Of a DNA stretch of 59,846 nt, positions 44,926 to 54,033 are shown piece by piece. Under the pieces are notes generated by a model. That model was not told the origin of the DNA. It saw only the letters and a program-made list of their open reading frames with translations, and did no database searches. How positions within the stretch are numbered: the stretch's first letter is position 1; every line of letters starts with the position of its first letter. The DNA lies in the NCBI GenBank assembly GCA_016861165.1, contig BOKV01000024.1, positions 1 to 59,846 on the forward strand, written 5' to 3'. Source of the DNA: Alphaproteobacteria bacterium. GTDB taxonomy: Bacteria; Pseudomonadota; Alphaproteobacteria; Rhizobiales; Rhizobiaceae. A program made the position numbers and the translations under genes.

Positions 44926-45624
44926 TCACGCCGCCAGGCCGGCCCTGCGCACTTCCTCGGCCTCGGCCTTCCAGCGGTCGGCATAGGCCACGTCCTGCCA
45001 GTTGTCGAACCAGGGGCCGCCGCGGGTATAGTGTACCGCATTGGGCGTGCCGGTCGCCGGCATCTCGTTCCAGCCTTCGAGCCAGTTCCATTCGATCGGG
45101 ATGTCGCCGATCTCGGCGTCGGCGGCCCATTGCATGCGGTGCAGATAGGCGCCGGTCTCGCGGTTGACCGTCTCGACCGTCAGCCGGCGCGTCGACGGGT
45201 GGGCGCAGTTGAACAGCATGAAGGACGACCAGTTCTTGCGCGGATAGACGGTCTGGACCTGGCCGTCCATCTTGGTCGATTCCTTCGGCGTGTAATCATG
45301 CTTGACGCAGGCCACCGCGTGTTCGGGCTTCTGGTAGGCGGCGAGCCCGGCGACATCGGCGAAGAACAGGAAGTCGCAGTCGCAGAACAGCGCCCAGCCG
45401 TCGAAACCGGCGAGCGCCGGGGTCAGAAAGCGCGAATAGGTGAACTCGGTCGAGGCGAGCGGATCGATGTCGCGGGTGTAGAGCCCCCTGGCGACCAGCT
45501 CGGGCAGCTTGATCGGGATCACCTCGACCGGAACCGAGGCGTGCTTGAGGAGCGAATGGCGGGCGACCTGGTAGGCGATGTCTTCGCGCGAATCCCAGCC
45601 GATATAGATTCTGAATGGAGACAA
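44926..45624 (-). CDS. Glycosyltransferase (GT8-like), paralogue of 21378
   Basis: 232 aa. Blocks shared with the protein at 21378-22100 include IYIGWDSREDIAYQV, FTYSRFLTPALAGFDGWALFCDCDF (DxD variant CDCDF), YPRKNWSSFMLFNCAHP and GDIPIEWNWLEGW. The DxD at the metal site is DCDF here and DGDM in the other copy, so donor preference may differ. It is cytosolic. It is the last gene of a three-gene minus-strand set (47033-48157, 45711-46973, 44926-45624). Confidence 0.8.
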   Translation of the reverse strand: MSPFRIYIGWDSREDIAYQVARHSLLKHASVPVEVIPIKLPELVARGLYTRDIDPLASTEFTYSRFLTPALAGFDGWALFCDCDFLFFADVAGLAAYQKPEHAVACVKHDYTPKESTKMDGQVQTVYPRKNWSSFMLFNCAHPSTRRLTVETVNRETGAYLHRMQWAADAEIGDIPIEWNWLEGWNEMPATGTPNAVHYTRGGPWFDNWQDVAYADRWKAEAEEVRRAGLAA

Positions 45625-45710
45625 TGAACCTCTCCTGCGTTCTGCCTGCGTGCGGCGACCGTCCTAGCAAGATCGCCGCGCCTTTCCAATGCGGAGCGGC
45701 CATTCCTCGG

Positions 45711-46973
45711 CTATTTCGCCGTGGCGGGTATCGGGGAAGGGCCGGCTTGTCGCGCGGCGCGGAACTGGCGCGCGATGCGCGTCATCTCGGCGACGACGCG
45801 GCCGCGCGTGTTGGGGCTGCCGCCGCCGAAGGCGACCTCCCGCAGGAAATCGTCATAGAGCGGGCGCGGCACGCGCTCGCCGGCAAGGAAGCGGTCGATG
45901 GCTGTGTGGGTGTCGGCCAACGATTCGAGCGCGATACAGGCGCCGGCCTCCTGAAAGCGCGTCGTCACCGTGCTGAGGAACTTCGGATAGAGGATTTCGC
46001 GGCCGCGGATCACCGCCTCGACCATGACCGAGGAGGTGATGGTGGAGACGATGTCGTGGCGGTCGATCAGCAGGCTCGCCGGCGTCTCGGCGTCGATGGC
46101 GATGCGCGGGTGGCCCATCAGCGGGCGCAGCGAGGCGAGCTTCTGGCCGCGCGGATGCGGCTGGATGGTCAGGCGCACGCGCGGGTGGTCGGCGAGATGG
46201 GTGAGCCATTGCAGATGCTCGGTGAAGTCGAAATAGAAGGCGTGGCGCTTGTCGAAGAAGACGACATGGGCAAGGCCGTCGTCGCGCTTCTGCGGCTCCG
46301 GCCCGCGCAGTTCGACCAGCAGGCGGTCGACCCATTGCGGCTCGTAGCGCGGCGCCCCGCACACGGCGATCTGGCTGTCGGGATGGCCGCCCTTCAGGAA
46401 CTTGGCCTTGCGGCGGTCGTTCTCCATGAAGATGCGGTCGTAGGGCGTGGCCCAGGTGAACAGCGCCTGCGAGCGGCCCTCATAGAGCATCATGCCGTGC
46501 GGCAGCGAGATCAGCGGCACGCCCTTCGACTGCTTCCAGGCGATGGTCGCCTGGTAGCCGAAATGGTCGAAGGGCTTGCGCCGGGGCGGCACGTTCCACC
46601 AGTCGAAGGCGACGATGTCGGGGTCGTAGGCCTCCAGCATGGCGATCAGCTTCGCATTGAAGCCCGGTCGCACGATCGCCTCGGTCGCCCATTCGAGCAG
46701 GCGGCGCTCGAGCCGATCATCGGGCTTGTTGGCCTGCCACAGCCGGTCGACGGGCCCGCCGATGGCGCGGCCGGCGACCTGCCAGATGTCGGTGAAGGCG
46801 ATGCGGGGGTTGGCCCGCAACATCCGCGTGCGGAAATCGTTCTTCCACTTCAGCGCCGGCGTGGCGACATAGATCAGCGCCTCGTTGTCGGGAGCGGCGG
46901 CGACCCAGGCATCGGCGACGGCGACCAGCGTATCGAAGTCGTTGTTGTGGCGCGTGAAAAAGACGGCTCGCAT
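45711..46973 (-). CDS. Surface-glycan glycosyltransferase-like protein (GT-B fold)
   Basis: 420 aa from ATG 46973 (MRAVFFTRHNND). No named family can be given with certainty. The C-terminal half has GT-B features similar to capsule or CDP-glycerol-type transferases: QPHPRGQKLASLRPL, then HDIVSTITSSVMVEAVIRGREILYPKFLS, then a helical end. The N-terminal half (SLPHGMMLYEGRS, ICDR-type segments) is like surface-carbohydrate proteins. The gene lies between two other glycosyltransferase genes on the same strand. Confidence 0.65.
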   Translation of the reverse strand: MRAVFFTRHNNDFDTLVAVADAWVAAAPDNEALIYVATPALKWKNDFRTRMLRANPRIAFTDIWQVAGRAIGGPVDRLWQANKPDDRLERRLLEWATEAIVRPGFNAKLIAMLEAYDPDIVAFDWWNVPPRRKPFDHFGYQATIAWKQSKGVPLISLPHGMMLYEGRSQALFTWATPYDRIFMENDRRKAKFLKGGHPDSQIAVCGAPRYEPQWVDRLLVELRGPEPQKRDDGLAHVVFFDKRHAFYFDFTEHLQWLTHLADHPRVRLTIQPHPRGQKLASLRPLMGHPRIAIDAETPASLLIDRHDIVSTITSSVMVEAVIRGREILYPKFLSTVTTRFQEAGACIALESLADTHTAIDRFLAGERVPRPLYDDFLREVAFGGGSPNTRGRVVAEMTRIARQFRAARQAGPSPIPATAK

Positions 46974-47032
46974 GGTTCCCGCCGGTGGTGGCTCAAGAGA
47001 GCGGTTCTCCATATCGGCGCGGCGGCCACCAA

Positions 47033-48157
47033 TCAAGCGGCGCGGCCGAGGTCGCGATCGAGGCCGAGGATCGCCGCCCAGGCCTGCGCGATCGCCTCGG
47101 CGCCGAAAGCGGGCGCCAGAAGCTTGCTGCGGGCGGCGGCGCCGGCGCCGTCCCGGCGCGCGTTGAGCGCGGCGGCGATCGCCGGCAGCCAGTCGTCGCC
47201 CTCGGGGATGAAGAAGCCAGCCTCGAAGCCGGCGATCGAAGGATGGCGGCTAGTGACGGCGGGAATGCCATTGGCGGCCGCCATCAGCACGCGATTGGCC
47301 GACTTGGTGGCGGAGAAGGCGTCGCCGCCAGCCGGCAGCAGGCAGGCGTCGGCGCTGCGGACCGCGGCAATGGCGCCGGCCACCGACCAGCGCAGGAAAT
47401 GCCAGGGCAGGGCGGCCCCGGCCATCGCCGCCGCGCAGGCCTCGGCGTCGTTGGTGACCAGCAGCAGATCGAGCGGTCGGTCGGCGTGGAGAGCGTTCAG
47501 CGCCGGCACTAGGTCGGCGAGCAGGCCGACGCCGGTGCGGCCGAATTTCGAGCCGGCGGCGCCGAACCAGACCAGGCGTTCGCCCCGCTTGGGCGGCAGC
47601 GCGGTGTCAAGCGAAGCGGGCACCGGCCGGCGCCAGCCGCGGCGCGCCGGCCACAGCGGCAGGCGGGGAAAAAAGCGCACGCGCTCGTCGGCCCAGGCGA
47701 GCGCGGCAAGTTCGTCCTCGCCGGCGATCATCGCGTCGGCGACGACATGGCATCTGTCCGCTGGAAAGCCGTGGTCGACGAAGACGGCGCGCAACGTTGC
47801 GGTCGGAAAGACGAGGGCGTCGAACAGCTCGATCGCCGCGGCGACGATTTCCGGGTTGTCGCGCTTTGAGCGGGTCTGCTTGGCGAACAAATTGTCGCAC
47901 TGGTCCCAGACGATGCGGGCGCCGCGCGCCTTCGCCCGCGTGGCCAGCACCCGGTCGGCGCGCGAGAAATGTTTCGCGAAAACAATGGCATTGCGGGTGT
48001 CATTGCCAAGCTGATTCAGCATGCGCGCGCTGGTGCGGCCGGACACGAAACGCGAGTCGATGCCGAGATGCCGATCGATGAACCACGCCGGATAGACCGT
48101 GCGGTAGCGCGCGCTGGCGACGTCGTAATTGTTGGATTTGGTGCGCCAGACGATCAC
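47033..48157 (-). CDS. Glycosyltransferase (GT4-like)
   Basis: 374 aa, starting MIVWRTKSNNYDVASARYR. The N-terminal Rossmann half contains RIVWDQCDNLFAK and LVFPTATLRAVFVDHGFP. The C-terminal half has LVWFGAAGSKFGRTGVGLLADL and the GT4-like donor region CLLPAGGDAFSATKSANRVLMAAANGIPAVTS, with the Glu replaced. It is likely a cytosolic glycan transferase. It starts the minus-strand set, and the methyltransferase at 48285 is divergent from it with 127 bp between, so they may share a promoter region. Confidence 0.75.
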   Translation of the reverse strand: MIVWRTKSNNYDVASARYRTVYPAWFIDRHLGIDSRFVSGRTSARMLNQLGNDTRNAIVFAKHFSRADRVLATRAKARGARIVWDQCDNLFAKQTRSKRDNPEIVAAAIELFDALVFPTATLRAVFVDHGFPADRCHVVADAMIAGEDELAALAWADERVRFFPRLPLWPARRGWRRPVPASLDTALPPKRGERLVWFGAAGSKFGRTGVGLLADLVPALNALHADRPLDLLLVTNDAEACAAAMAGAALPWHFLRWSVAGAIAAVRSADACLLPAGGDAFSATKSANRVLMAAANGIPAVTSRHPSIAGFEAGFFIPEGDDWLPAIAAALNARRDGAGAAARSKLLAPAFGAEAIAQAWAAILGLDRDLGRAA

Positions 48158-48284
48158 GCCGGTGGCCCGCGGTTGCTTTCATGCGCGGCGGCGAATACAC
48201 CATCGCCGGAACCGCGTCAGGGATGCGTTCCGCCAAGCGGTGCCGCGTGGCGGGACCTGGGCTCTAGACCACAAAGGCCAGGCG

Positions 48285-48986
48285 ATGGGAAGCTCGGAGA
48301 AGGGCGAAACGGGCAAGTTCTGGTTCGCCCAGGGCCGCCGGCCGGCGAGCCGCACGGCGCTGATCAACCATCTGGCGCGCGTCTACGACCTCGATTCGTT
48401 CCTTGAGATCGGCGTGCGCAGGAAGGCCAAGAACTTCGCGCGCATCGAGATGAGAGACCGTGTCGGCGTCGACCCCGACCCGGCGGCCGAGGCCGACCAT
48501 GTGATGACCTCGGACGAATATTTCGCCCGCCACTGCCACCGCCAGTTCGACCTCGTCTTCATCGACGGGCTGCACACCGGCGAGCAGGTGAAGCGCGACA
48601 TCGAGAACGCACTGGCGCATCTGGCGCCGGGCGGCTTCGTGCTTACTCACGACATGAACCCGCCGACCGCCTTCCATGCCCGCGAGACCTACGAGGTGGA
48701 CGGCACCTTTCCGCCGTGGAACGGCACCTCGTGGCAGGGCTACGCGCAACTGCGCAAGAGCCGCGACGACCTCGAAATGATGGTGGTCGACACCGATTGG
48801 GGGGTCGGCGTCATCCGGCCCGGCTGGCAACAGACGATCGACTGCCCGATCGACAGCTATGACGACCTCGCCGCCAACCGCGGGCAAATCCTCAACCTTG
48901 TCTCGGTGGCCGAGTTCCTGGCGCTGCATCCGCCGCGCCAAATTTCGCCGCTGGCGCGGCTCGGCCGCTGGCTGACGGGCGGGTGA
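48285..48986 (+). CDS. Class I SAM-dependent methyltransferase (Methyltransf_24 type)
   Basis: 233 aa from ATG 48285. The core is readable: SFLEIGVRRKAKNFARI (a SAM-binding motif I variant, LEIGV), VGVDPDP (motif II), DLVFIDGLHTGEQVKRDIENALAHLAPGGFVLTHDMNPP (motif IV and the metal/active-site His, then motif V). It probably methylates a sugar of the surface glycan. It is divergent from the GT4-like gene. A dispersed repeat with hairpin follows (48993-49088) and separates it from the convergent GT2 gene. Confidence 0.75.
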   Translation: MGSSEKGETGKFWFAQGRRPASRTALINHLARVYDLDSFLEIGVRRKAKNFARIEMRDRVGVDPDPAAEADHVMTSDEYFARHCHRQFDLVFIDGLHTGEQVKRDIENALAHLAPGGFVLTHDMNPPTAFHARETYEVDGTFPPWNGTSWQGYAQLRKSRDDLEMMVVDTDWGVGVIRPGWQQTIDCPIDSYDDLAANRGQILNLVSVAEFLALHPPRQISPLARLGRWLTGG

Positions 48987-48992
48987 GCTAGG

Positions 48993-49088
48993 GACCCATC
49001 CCGCTTGGCGGCAGTGCGAGACGGACGAGATGACGCGGCACAACAAACAGACAGAGCAAGCCCGACTCATCTGGATCGGGCCTTGCGC
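48993..49088. repeat. Dispersed intergenic repeat copy with terminator-like hairpin
   Basis: Begins with CCCATCCCGCTTGGCGG, related to the 54-bp unit at 531, and ends in a stem at 49056-49086 (GCAAGcCCGA / TCGGGcCTTGC). It lies between the convergent methyltransferase and GT2 genes and abuts the GT2 stop codon at 49088. It probably ends both transcripts. Confidence 0.75.
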
Positions 49089-49903
49089 TAGCCCGCCGGC
49101 AGGCCGTGCTCCGTGCGGGTGCGGCCGGTCTTCAGCGTCTCGTTGATGATCGCCTCGTTGGCGGCGCGCACGGTGTCGTCGCGGTAGCCGCGGGCGTGGT
49201 CGAGGTGCAGGCAGAGCGCCGAATAGCGGATGATCCTGGGGCGCACACCGGCATTGGCGAGGCGATAGCCGAACTCGCGATCCTCGCCGCCATAGCCCAT
49301 GCGCTCGTCGAAGCCGCCGACGGCAATCGCGTCCCGTCGGAAGCACGACGAATTGTTGCCGTTGAAGGTGGCCTTGGCCGGCGTGATGGTGTTGAGCAGG
49401 CCGTCGATGCGCCAGGGGCGGGCGACGATCTTCAGCCATTTCGGCGTCGACGAAAAGCCGTGACGGCGCAGCCAGGCGACGGCGAAGCAGCGCTGCGCGC
49501 GGATGTCGGCCTCGCCGATCGCCTGACTGGTCGTCATCGGCAGCCGGCAATAGCCGGCCGACAGGAAGCGTCCGGCCGCGGCGTGGCGCAGATGCGCGGC
49601 GAGACAGTCGGCGCGCGGGATGCAGTCGCCGTCGGTGAAGAGGAGGTAGTCGCCCGCCGCCGCGAGGATGGCCCGGTTGAGGATGGCGTTCTTGCGGAAG
49701 CCCCGGTCCTCCTGCCAGAGATGACGCAGCGCCACCGGATAGTCGCCGGCGAGTCGGTCGATCAGCGCCTTCGTCTCCGGGCCGGAACCGTCATCGGCGA
49801 CGATCACCTCGAAATCGGTTCGGTCCTGGCAGGCCCAGCCGATGAGCGCCTTCTCCAGCCATCGCGGCGCGTTGTAGGTCGAGACGATGACGCTGGTCGG
49901 CAT
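49088..49903 (-). CDS. Glycosyltransferase family 2 with GT7-like C-terminal segment
   Basis: 271 aa from ATG 49903 (MPTSVIVSTYNAPRWLEKAL). The GT2 nucleotide-sugar region VIVADDGSGPET and the DxD in YLLFTDGDCIP are clear. The C-terminal GGFDERMGYGGEDREFGYRL block is the acceptor motif seen in chondroitin-type GT7 transferases. It is cytosolic and probably adds one sugar to the surface glycan. It is the last gene of the minus-strand operon after the surface-carbohydrate protein and cytidylyltransferase. Confidence 0.85.
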   Translation of the reverse strand: MPTSVIVSTYNAPRWLEKALIGWACQDRTDFEVIVADDGSGPETKALIDRLAGDYPVALRHLWQEDRGFRKNAILNRAILAAAGDYLLFTDGDCIPRADCLAAHLRHAAAGRFLSAGYCRLPMTTSQAIGEADIRAQRCFAVAWLRRHGFSSTPKWLKIVARPWRIDGLLNTITPAKATFNGNNSSCFRRDAIAVGGFDERMGYGGEDREFGYRLANAGVRPRIIRYSALCLHLDHARGYRDDTVRAANEAIINETLKTGRTRTEHGLPAG

Positions 49904-49910
49904 CGGCAGA

Positions 49911-51260
49911 TCAGGCGCGGCGCAGGTGGAAGAGCTGCGGGAACACCTCGTCGGCGCGGATCGGATGAGCCAGGCCGGCGGGCCGCGCCATGATGGCGAG
50001 CTTGTCGCGCATCTCTGCAAGGCTCGTTCCATACCATTTCTGCCGCGCATAGGCGCTCGCCTGGCGCGAGCGCGGCCAGTGCTCGGCGACGAGATGGCGC
50101 GGGCCAAAGCGCAGCGCCGGCAGCCAAGGCGGCAGGCGGCCACCGGCCAAAGGCAGCTTGTCGAACTCGTCGACGATGCGCTCGGCAACCAGCGGGCCGA
50201 CCAGCGAGGCGTAGTACTTTTCGAGCGACTGGCGCGGCTTCTGGTGGCGCGCCGGGTCGGCGAGGATGTCGCCGATGACGGCGCGCAGCGCGTCGAGGTC
50301 ATGCACGATCGGCGCGAAGGTCGCCATGATGTCGGTGTCGTGGTGGTGGTCGGGGTGTGGCGCGTACATCACATGCGGCTTGCCGAGCAGTCCCGCCTCG
50401 ATGCCGGTCGTGCAGCCATGGTGGACGAGGCAGTCGGCGGCGAGAATCCATGGCGTGACGATGCCGGTGCCGTGGATCTCGACACCCGGCACCTTGGCGA
50501 CGGCGGCCTGCCAGAAGGCGTGGTCCTCGCTCGGGTGCGGGCGCACGATCACCTTGCGGTCGGGAAACCATTCGCGCAGGCGCGGCAGCATTTCGAGGAA
50601 GGCGTCGAGGTTGCGGCCGCCCTCCGTCTCGACCCGCTTCAGATAGGCGGTGGCGCCGGCATAGTGCTTCTCGTGGCGCTGCTGCTGGCGCTCGACGAAC
50701 TCGCCGCGCCGGGCGTGGACGACCGTGCCGAAATTGGAATTGAACAGGATGAACGGGCCGTGCGCGGCGGCGATGGCGCTGCGCTCGGCCTCGTAGAGGC
50801 CATGGAAGGGCGGACGCCAGATATCGGCGCGCGGCAGCCCGGTGGTGACGAACTTGGCCGCGTGCTCGGGGAAGCGTTCAACGGCGAGATCGCGGATGAT
50901 GTCGGAGATGGTGAACCAGCGCTCGGCCAGCGCCAGCATTTCCGGCGACAGGCGGGTCGAAAAGAACATGTCGGGATTGGGGTAGAGCCCGGTGCTCTCC
51001 TCGTCGAGCGCCGTCAGCTTGAAGCCGAGTCGGGCATAGCGGCGCACCTTGCGGTCGGTGCTGACACCCAGCGCCTTGTCGAACAGGATGCCCTTGGGCA
51101 GGAAGCGGGCCAGCCGGCGCACCACGCGGTCGTGGCCGAACAGCACATCGTAGCCGCGGTCGGCGGCGATGGCGGCGACGAGCAGCTTGGCGACGAACTC
51201 GCGCACCTGCACCTCGATCGGGATGATGAGCCAGCGCCTATCGCCCGACATCGGCGTCAA
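49911..51260 (-). CDS. Surface carbohydrate biosynthesis protein
   Basis: 449 aa (440-446 if a later start is used). The fold is GT-B-like and of the surface-carbohydrate type: RWLIIPIEVQVREFVAKLLVAAIAADRGYDVLFG at the N-terminus, then LDEESTGLYPN, NSNFGTVVHARR, RPHPSEDHAFWQA, and DCLVHHGCTTGIEAGLLGKPHVMYAPHPD in the donor half. It is typical of loci for bacterial glycans containing unusual sugars. The start overlaps the 3' end of the cytidylyltransferase gene by 23 bp, so both are translated from one mRNA. Confidence 0.8.
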   Translation of the reverse strand: MTPMSGDRRWLIIPIEVQVREFVAKLLVAAIAADRGYDVLFGHDRVVRRLARFLPKGILFDKALGVSTDRKVRRYARLGFKLTALDEESTGLYPNPDMFFSTRLSPEMLALAERWFTISDIIRDLAVERFPEHAAKFVTTGLPRADIWRPPFHGLYEAERSAIAAAHGPFILFNSNFGTVVHARRGEFVERQQQRHEKHYAGATAYLKRVETEGGRNLDAFLEMLPRLREWFPDRKVIVRPHPSEDHAFWQAAVAKVPGVEIHGTGIVTPWILAADCLVHHGCTTGIEAGLLGKPHVMYAPHPDHHHDTDIMATFAPIVHDLDALRAVIGDILADPARHQKPRQSLEKYYASLVGPLVAERIVDEFDKLPLAGGRLPPWLPALRFGPRHLVAEHWPRSRQASAYARQKWYGTSLAEMRDKLAIMARPAGLAHPIRADEVFPQLFHLRRA

Positions 51261-51954
51261 TCTCCGCGTGATAGCGCATCAGGAACTCGGCGACGTGGAA
51301 ATCCTCCTCGGTGTCGATGTCGACGGCGCGCAGGCGCTCCATCGGCCAGGCGATCGAATCCTCGCCGACCAGGCGCTGGCGCTTGAGGAAGCGGGCGGTG
51401 TCGAGCCAGTAGAAGGCGCCGGCGTCATGGACCAGGCGCGGCAGGTCCTGGCTGCGGGTCAGCTCATATTGCGGCCAGTTGAAGGCGATGCGGCCGTCGT
51501 CGGAAATCCTAAAGGCGCGCAGCGGCGGGAAGTCGTAATCGGTGGTAGAATTCATCGAATAGGCACCGGAGGCGCGGAACTTGGCGAGCGAATTGCGCAG
51601 GTCGGCGGGGCGCACCAGTGGCGCGGTCGGATAGAGGCAGCACACGCAAGGGCTTGACTGGGCGCCAAGCCGCTTGATCGCGTCGACGATGACCTCGGCG
51701 GTGCCGGTGAAGTCGTCGGCGAGGCTGGCATCGCGCATGAACGGCGTCTCGGCGCCATGTTCGCGGGCGATCGCCGCGATCGCCGGGTCGTCGGTCGAAA
51801 CGACGACGCGGGCAAAGCAGCCGCTGGCGAGCGCGGCGCGGATCGGGTGGGCGATCAGCGGCCGGCCGGCGAGCAGCCGGATGTTCTTGCCCGGAATGCG
51901 CTTGGAGCCGCCGCGGGCCGGAATGACACAGATGATGGCGTCGGAAGCAACCAT
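51238..51954 (-). CDS. pseF: CMP-nonulosonate cytidylyltransferase, PseF-like
   Basis: 238 aa. The N-terminal nucleotide-binding signature is VIPARGGSKRIPGKNIRLLAGRPL, then VVVSTDDPAIAAIA, then MRDASLADDFTGTAEVI and CLYPTAPLVRPADL. The C-terminus has ERLRAVDIDTEEDFHVAEFLM. The DASLADDFTGT loop agrees with the pseudaminic-acid type (PseF) rather than NeuA. It would activate a nine-carbon sugar to CMP form for a transferase. It is the first gene of the minus-strand operon, divergent from the reductase/synthase operon at 52078, with 123 bp between. Confidence 0.82.
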   Translation of the reverse strand: MVASDAIICVIPARGGSKRIPGKNIRLLAGRPLIAHPIRAALASGCFARVVVSTDDPAIAAIAREHGAETPFMRDASLADDFTGTAEVIVDAIKRLGAQSSPCVCCLYPTAPLVRPADLRNSLAKFRASGAYSMNSTTDYDFPPLRAFRISDDGRIAFNWPQYELTRSQDLPRLVHDAGAFYWLDTARFLKRQRLVGEDSIAWPMERLRAVDIDTEEDFHVAEFLMRYHAEIDADVGR

Positions 51955-52077
51955 TCGAAAACCGTCCGGGCGGCCCGCGACCGCCGCGCTGGCGGCGCTG
52001 TTGCGGCAGGCCGGTTTGTCCTATAGCTAGCCCGCAGTCAACCATTCGTTCCTTTAAGCGGGTCACGCTTGCCGGAC

Positions 52078-52944
52078 ATGCCGAACATCCTGCTCACCGG
52101 CGCCAGCGGCCTGCTCGGCTGTTCGCTCGGCCCGCGCCTGCGCGCGCTCGGCCACGCGATAGTGACGCAGGGCCTGTCGGGCGCGGCGGCGGTCGATCTG
52201 CGCGTCGACCTGACCGATCGGGCGGCCGCCGAGGCGATGCTTGATCGCCTCAAGCCGCGCGTCGTCGTCAACCTGGTCGGGCTCACCGATGTCGACCGCT
52301 GCGAGGATCATGCCGACGAAGCCTGGCGGCTCAATGTCAGGACGGTCGAGACGCTGGCCGGATGGATCGGCCGCCGCGACGGCTGCCACCTCGTTCATGT
52401 CTCGACCGATCAGGTCTATGACGGGCTGGGGCCGCATCGCGAGGGCGACGTCGACATCGTCAACGTCTACGCCCTGTCGAAATATGCCGGCGAACTGGCC
52501 GCGCTCGCCGCCGGGGCGACGGTTCTGCGGACCAATTTCTTCGGGCCGTCGGCGCAGCCGCGGCGGGCGAGCTTCAGCGACTGGGTGATCGCCAGGCTGC
52601 GGGCGGGCGAGCCCTTCACCGGCTTCGAGGATGTCCTGTTCTCGCCATTGTCGATGGCCACGCTGTCGGTGGCGGTTGCGCGCGTGGCGGCGCGGCCGGC
52701 GCCGGGCGTCTTCAACCTCGGCGCCCGGGGCGGCTGCTCGAAGGCCGAGTTCGCCCGCCGCCTCGCCCGCCATCTCGGCCACGACGCGTCGCTGGTGCGC
52801 GCCGGCTCGCAGGCCGATGCGGGTCTGCGGGCGCGCCGGCCGACCGACATGCGCATGGACAGCCGATTGTTCGAGACGACGTTTGACTTCATATTGCCGG
52901 ACCTCTCGGCGGAGATAGCGGGAATGGAAACGCAGCATGCATAG
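52078..52944 (+). CDS. Extended SDR, RmlD-like nucleotide-sugar reductase
   Basis: 288 aa from ATG 52078; a TTG at 52069 is in frame. The Rossmann motif is LLTGASGLLG, followed by VNLVGLTDVDRCEDH and VHVSTDQVYDG (the RmlD signature), with the active site Tyr-x-x-x-Lys in YALSK. The C-terminal part is VFNLGARGGCSKAEFARRLA. RmlD enzymes reduce a 4-keto nucleotide sugar; here the partner suggests another hexose derivative. The stop overlaps the NeuB-like ATG by 8 bp, so they are coupled. Confidence 0.82.
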   Translation: MPNILLTGASGLLGCSLGPRLRALGHAIVTQGLSGAAAVDLRVDLTDRAAAEAMLDRLKPRVVVNLVGLTDVDRCEDHADEAWRLNVRTVETLAGWIGRRDGCHLVHVSTDQVYDGLGPHREGDVDIVNVYALSKYAGELAALAAGATVLRTNFFGPSAQPRRASFSDWVIARLRAGEPFTGFEDVLFSPLSMATLSVAVARVAARPAPGVFNLGARGGCSKAEFARRLARHLGHDASLVRAGSQADAGLRARRPTDMRMDSRLFETTFDFILPDLSAEIAGMETQHA

Positions 52945-54019
52945 GCCCAACGCGGAGATCGCAATCGCCGGGCGCCGCATCGGCCTCGACCATCCGACCT
53001 ATTTCATCGCCGACATCGCCGCCAACCATGACGGCGACATCGAGCGGGCCAAGGCGCTGATCCATCTGGCGGCCGAGGCCGGCGCCGACGTGGCCAAGTT
53101 CCAGCACTTCCAGGCCGAGACCATCGTCAGCGACGCCGGCTTCCGGGCGCTGGCGCCGGAACGCATGTCGCACCAGGCAAACTGGAAGAAGTCGGTGTTC
53201 GAAATCTACAAGGGCGCTTCGGTCGATCCGGACTGGACGCCGATCCTGAAGGAGACCTGCGACAGGGCGGGCATCGTGTTCTTCACCACGCCCTATGCCA
53301 CCGATCTGGTCGACAAGGTCGACCGCTACGTGCCGGCCTACAAGATCGGCTCGGGCGACATCACCTGGCCCGACTATATCGGCTATGTCGCGGGCAAGGC
53401 CAAACCGCTGATCCTGGCGAGCGGCGCGGCGACGATGGACGACGTGGTGCGCGCGGTCGATGCCTGCCTCGCCGTCAATCCCGACACCATTCTGCTCCAG
53501 TGCAACACCAACTACACCGGCAGCCTCGACAATTTCCGCCATGTCCAGCTCAACGTCCTCAACGCCTACCGGGCGATGTATCCGGGCATGATCCTCGGCC
53601 TGTCCGACCACACACCGGGGCATGCCGCCGTGCTCGGCGCCGTGGCGCTGGGCGGCCGCGTGATCGAGAAGCACTTCACCGACGACAACGCCCGCGACGG
53701 CCCCGACCACAAGTTCGCGCTCAACCCGAAGGCCTGGCGCGACATGGTCGAGCGCACCCGCGAACTGGAACTGGCGCTCGGCAACGCCATCAAGCGAATC
53801 GAGGACAACGAGCGCGACACGGTGATCATCCAGCGCCGCGGCCTGCGCGCGGCGCGGGCACTGGCGGCGGGCAGCGTGGTCGGCCGCGACGACGTGGTGG
53901 CGCTGCGCCCGTGCCCGGCCGACGGCCTGGCACCCTACCGGCTTGGCGAGATTGTCGGGCGGCGGCTGCGGCGCGCGCTCGGGCAGGGCGAGCACCTGCG
54001 CGTCGAGGACTTCGAATAG
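52937..54019 (+). CDS. NeuB-family nonulosonic acid synthase
   Basis: 360 aa. The TIM-barrel domain reads YFIADIAANHDGDIERAKALI (the EIGxNH variant), KFQHFQAET, TPYATDLVDKV, KIGSGDITWPDYI, SGAATMDDV, LQCNTNYTG and SDHTPGHAAVLGAVALGGRVIEKHFT. The C-terminal 65 residues are a SAF antifreeze-like domain (RRGLRAARALAAGSVV). It condenses phosphoenolpyruvate with an amino-hexose to a nine-carbon acid. It may be NeuB, LegI, PseI or a related type; the family is firm and the substrate is open. No NeuC, PseB, PseC or PseG is in the cluster, so the precursor comes from elsewhere. Confidence 0.85.
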   Translation: MHRPNAEIAIAGRRIGLDHPTYFIADIAANHDGDIERAKALIHLAAEAGADVAKFQHFQAETIVSDAGFRALAPERMSHQANWKKSVFEIYKGASVDPDWTPILKETCDRAGIVFFTTPYATDLVDKVDRYVPAYKIGSGDITWPDYIGYVAGKAKPLILASGAATMDDVVRAVDACLAVNPDTILLQCNTNYTGSLDNFRHVQLNVLNAYRAMYPGMILGLSDHTPGHAAVLGAVALGGRVIEKHFTDDNARDGPDHKFALNPKAWRDMVERTRELELALGNAIKRIEDNERDTVIIQRRGLRAARALAAGSVVGRDDVVALRPCPADGLAPYRLGEIVGRRLRRALGQGEHLRVEDFE

Positions 54020-54033
54020 GCGGCCGCCCGGCG

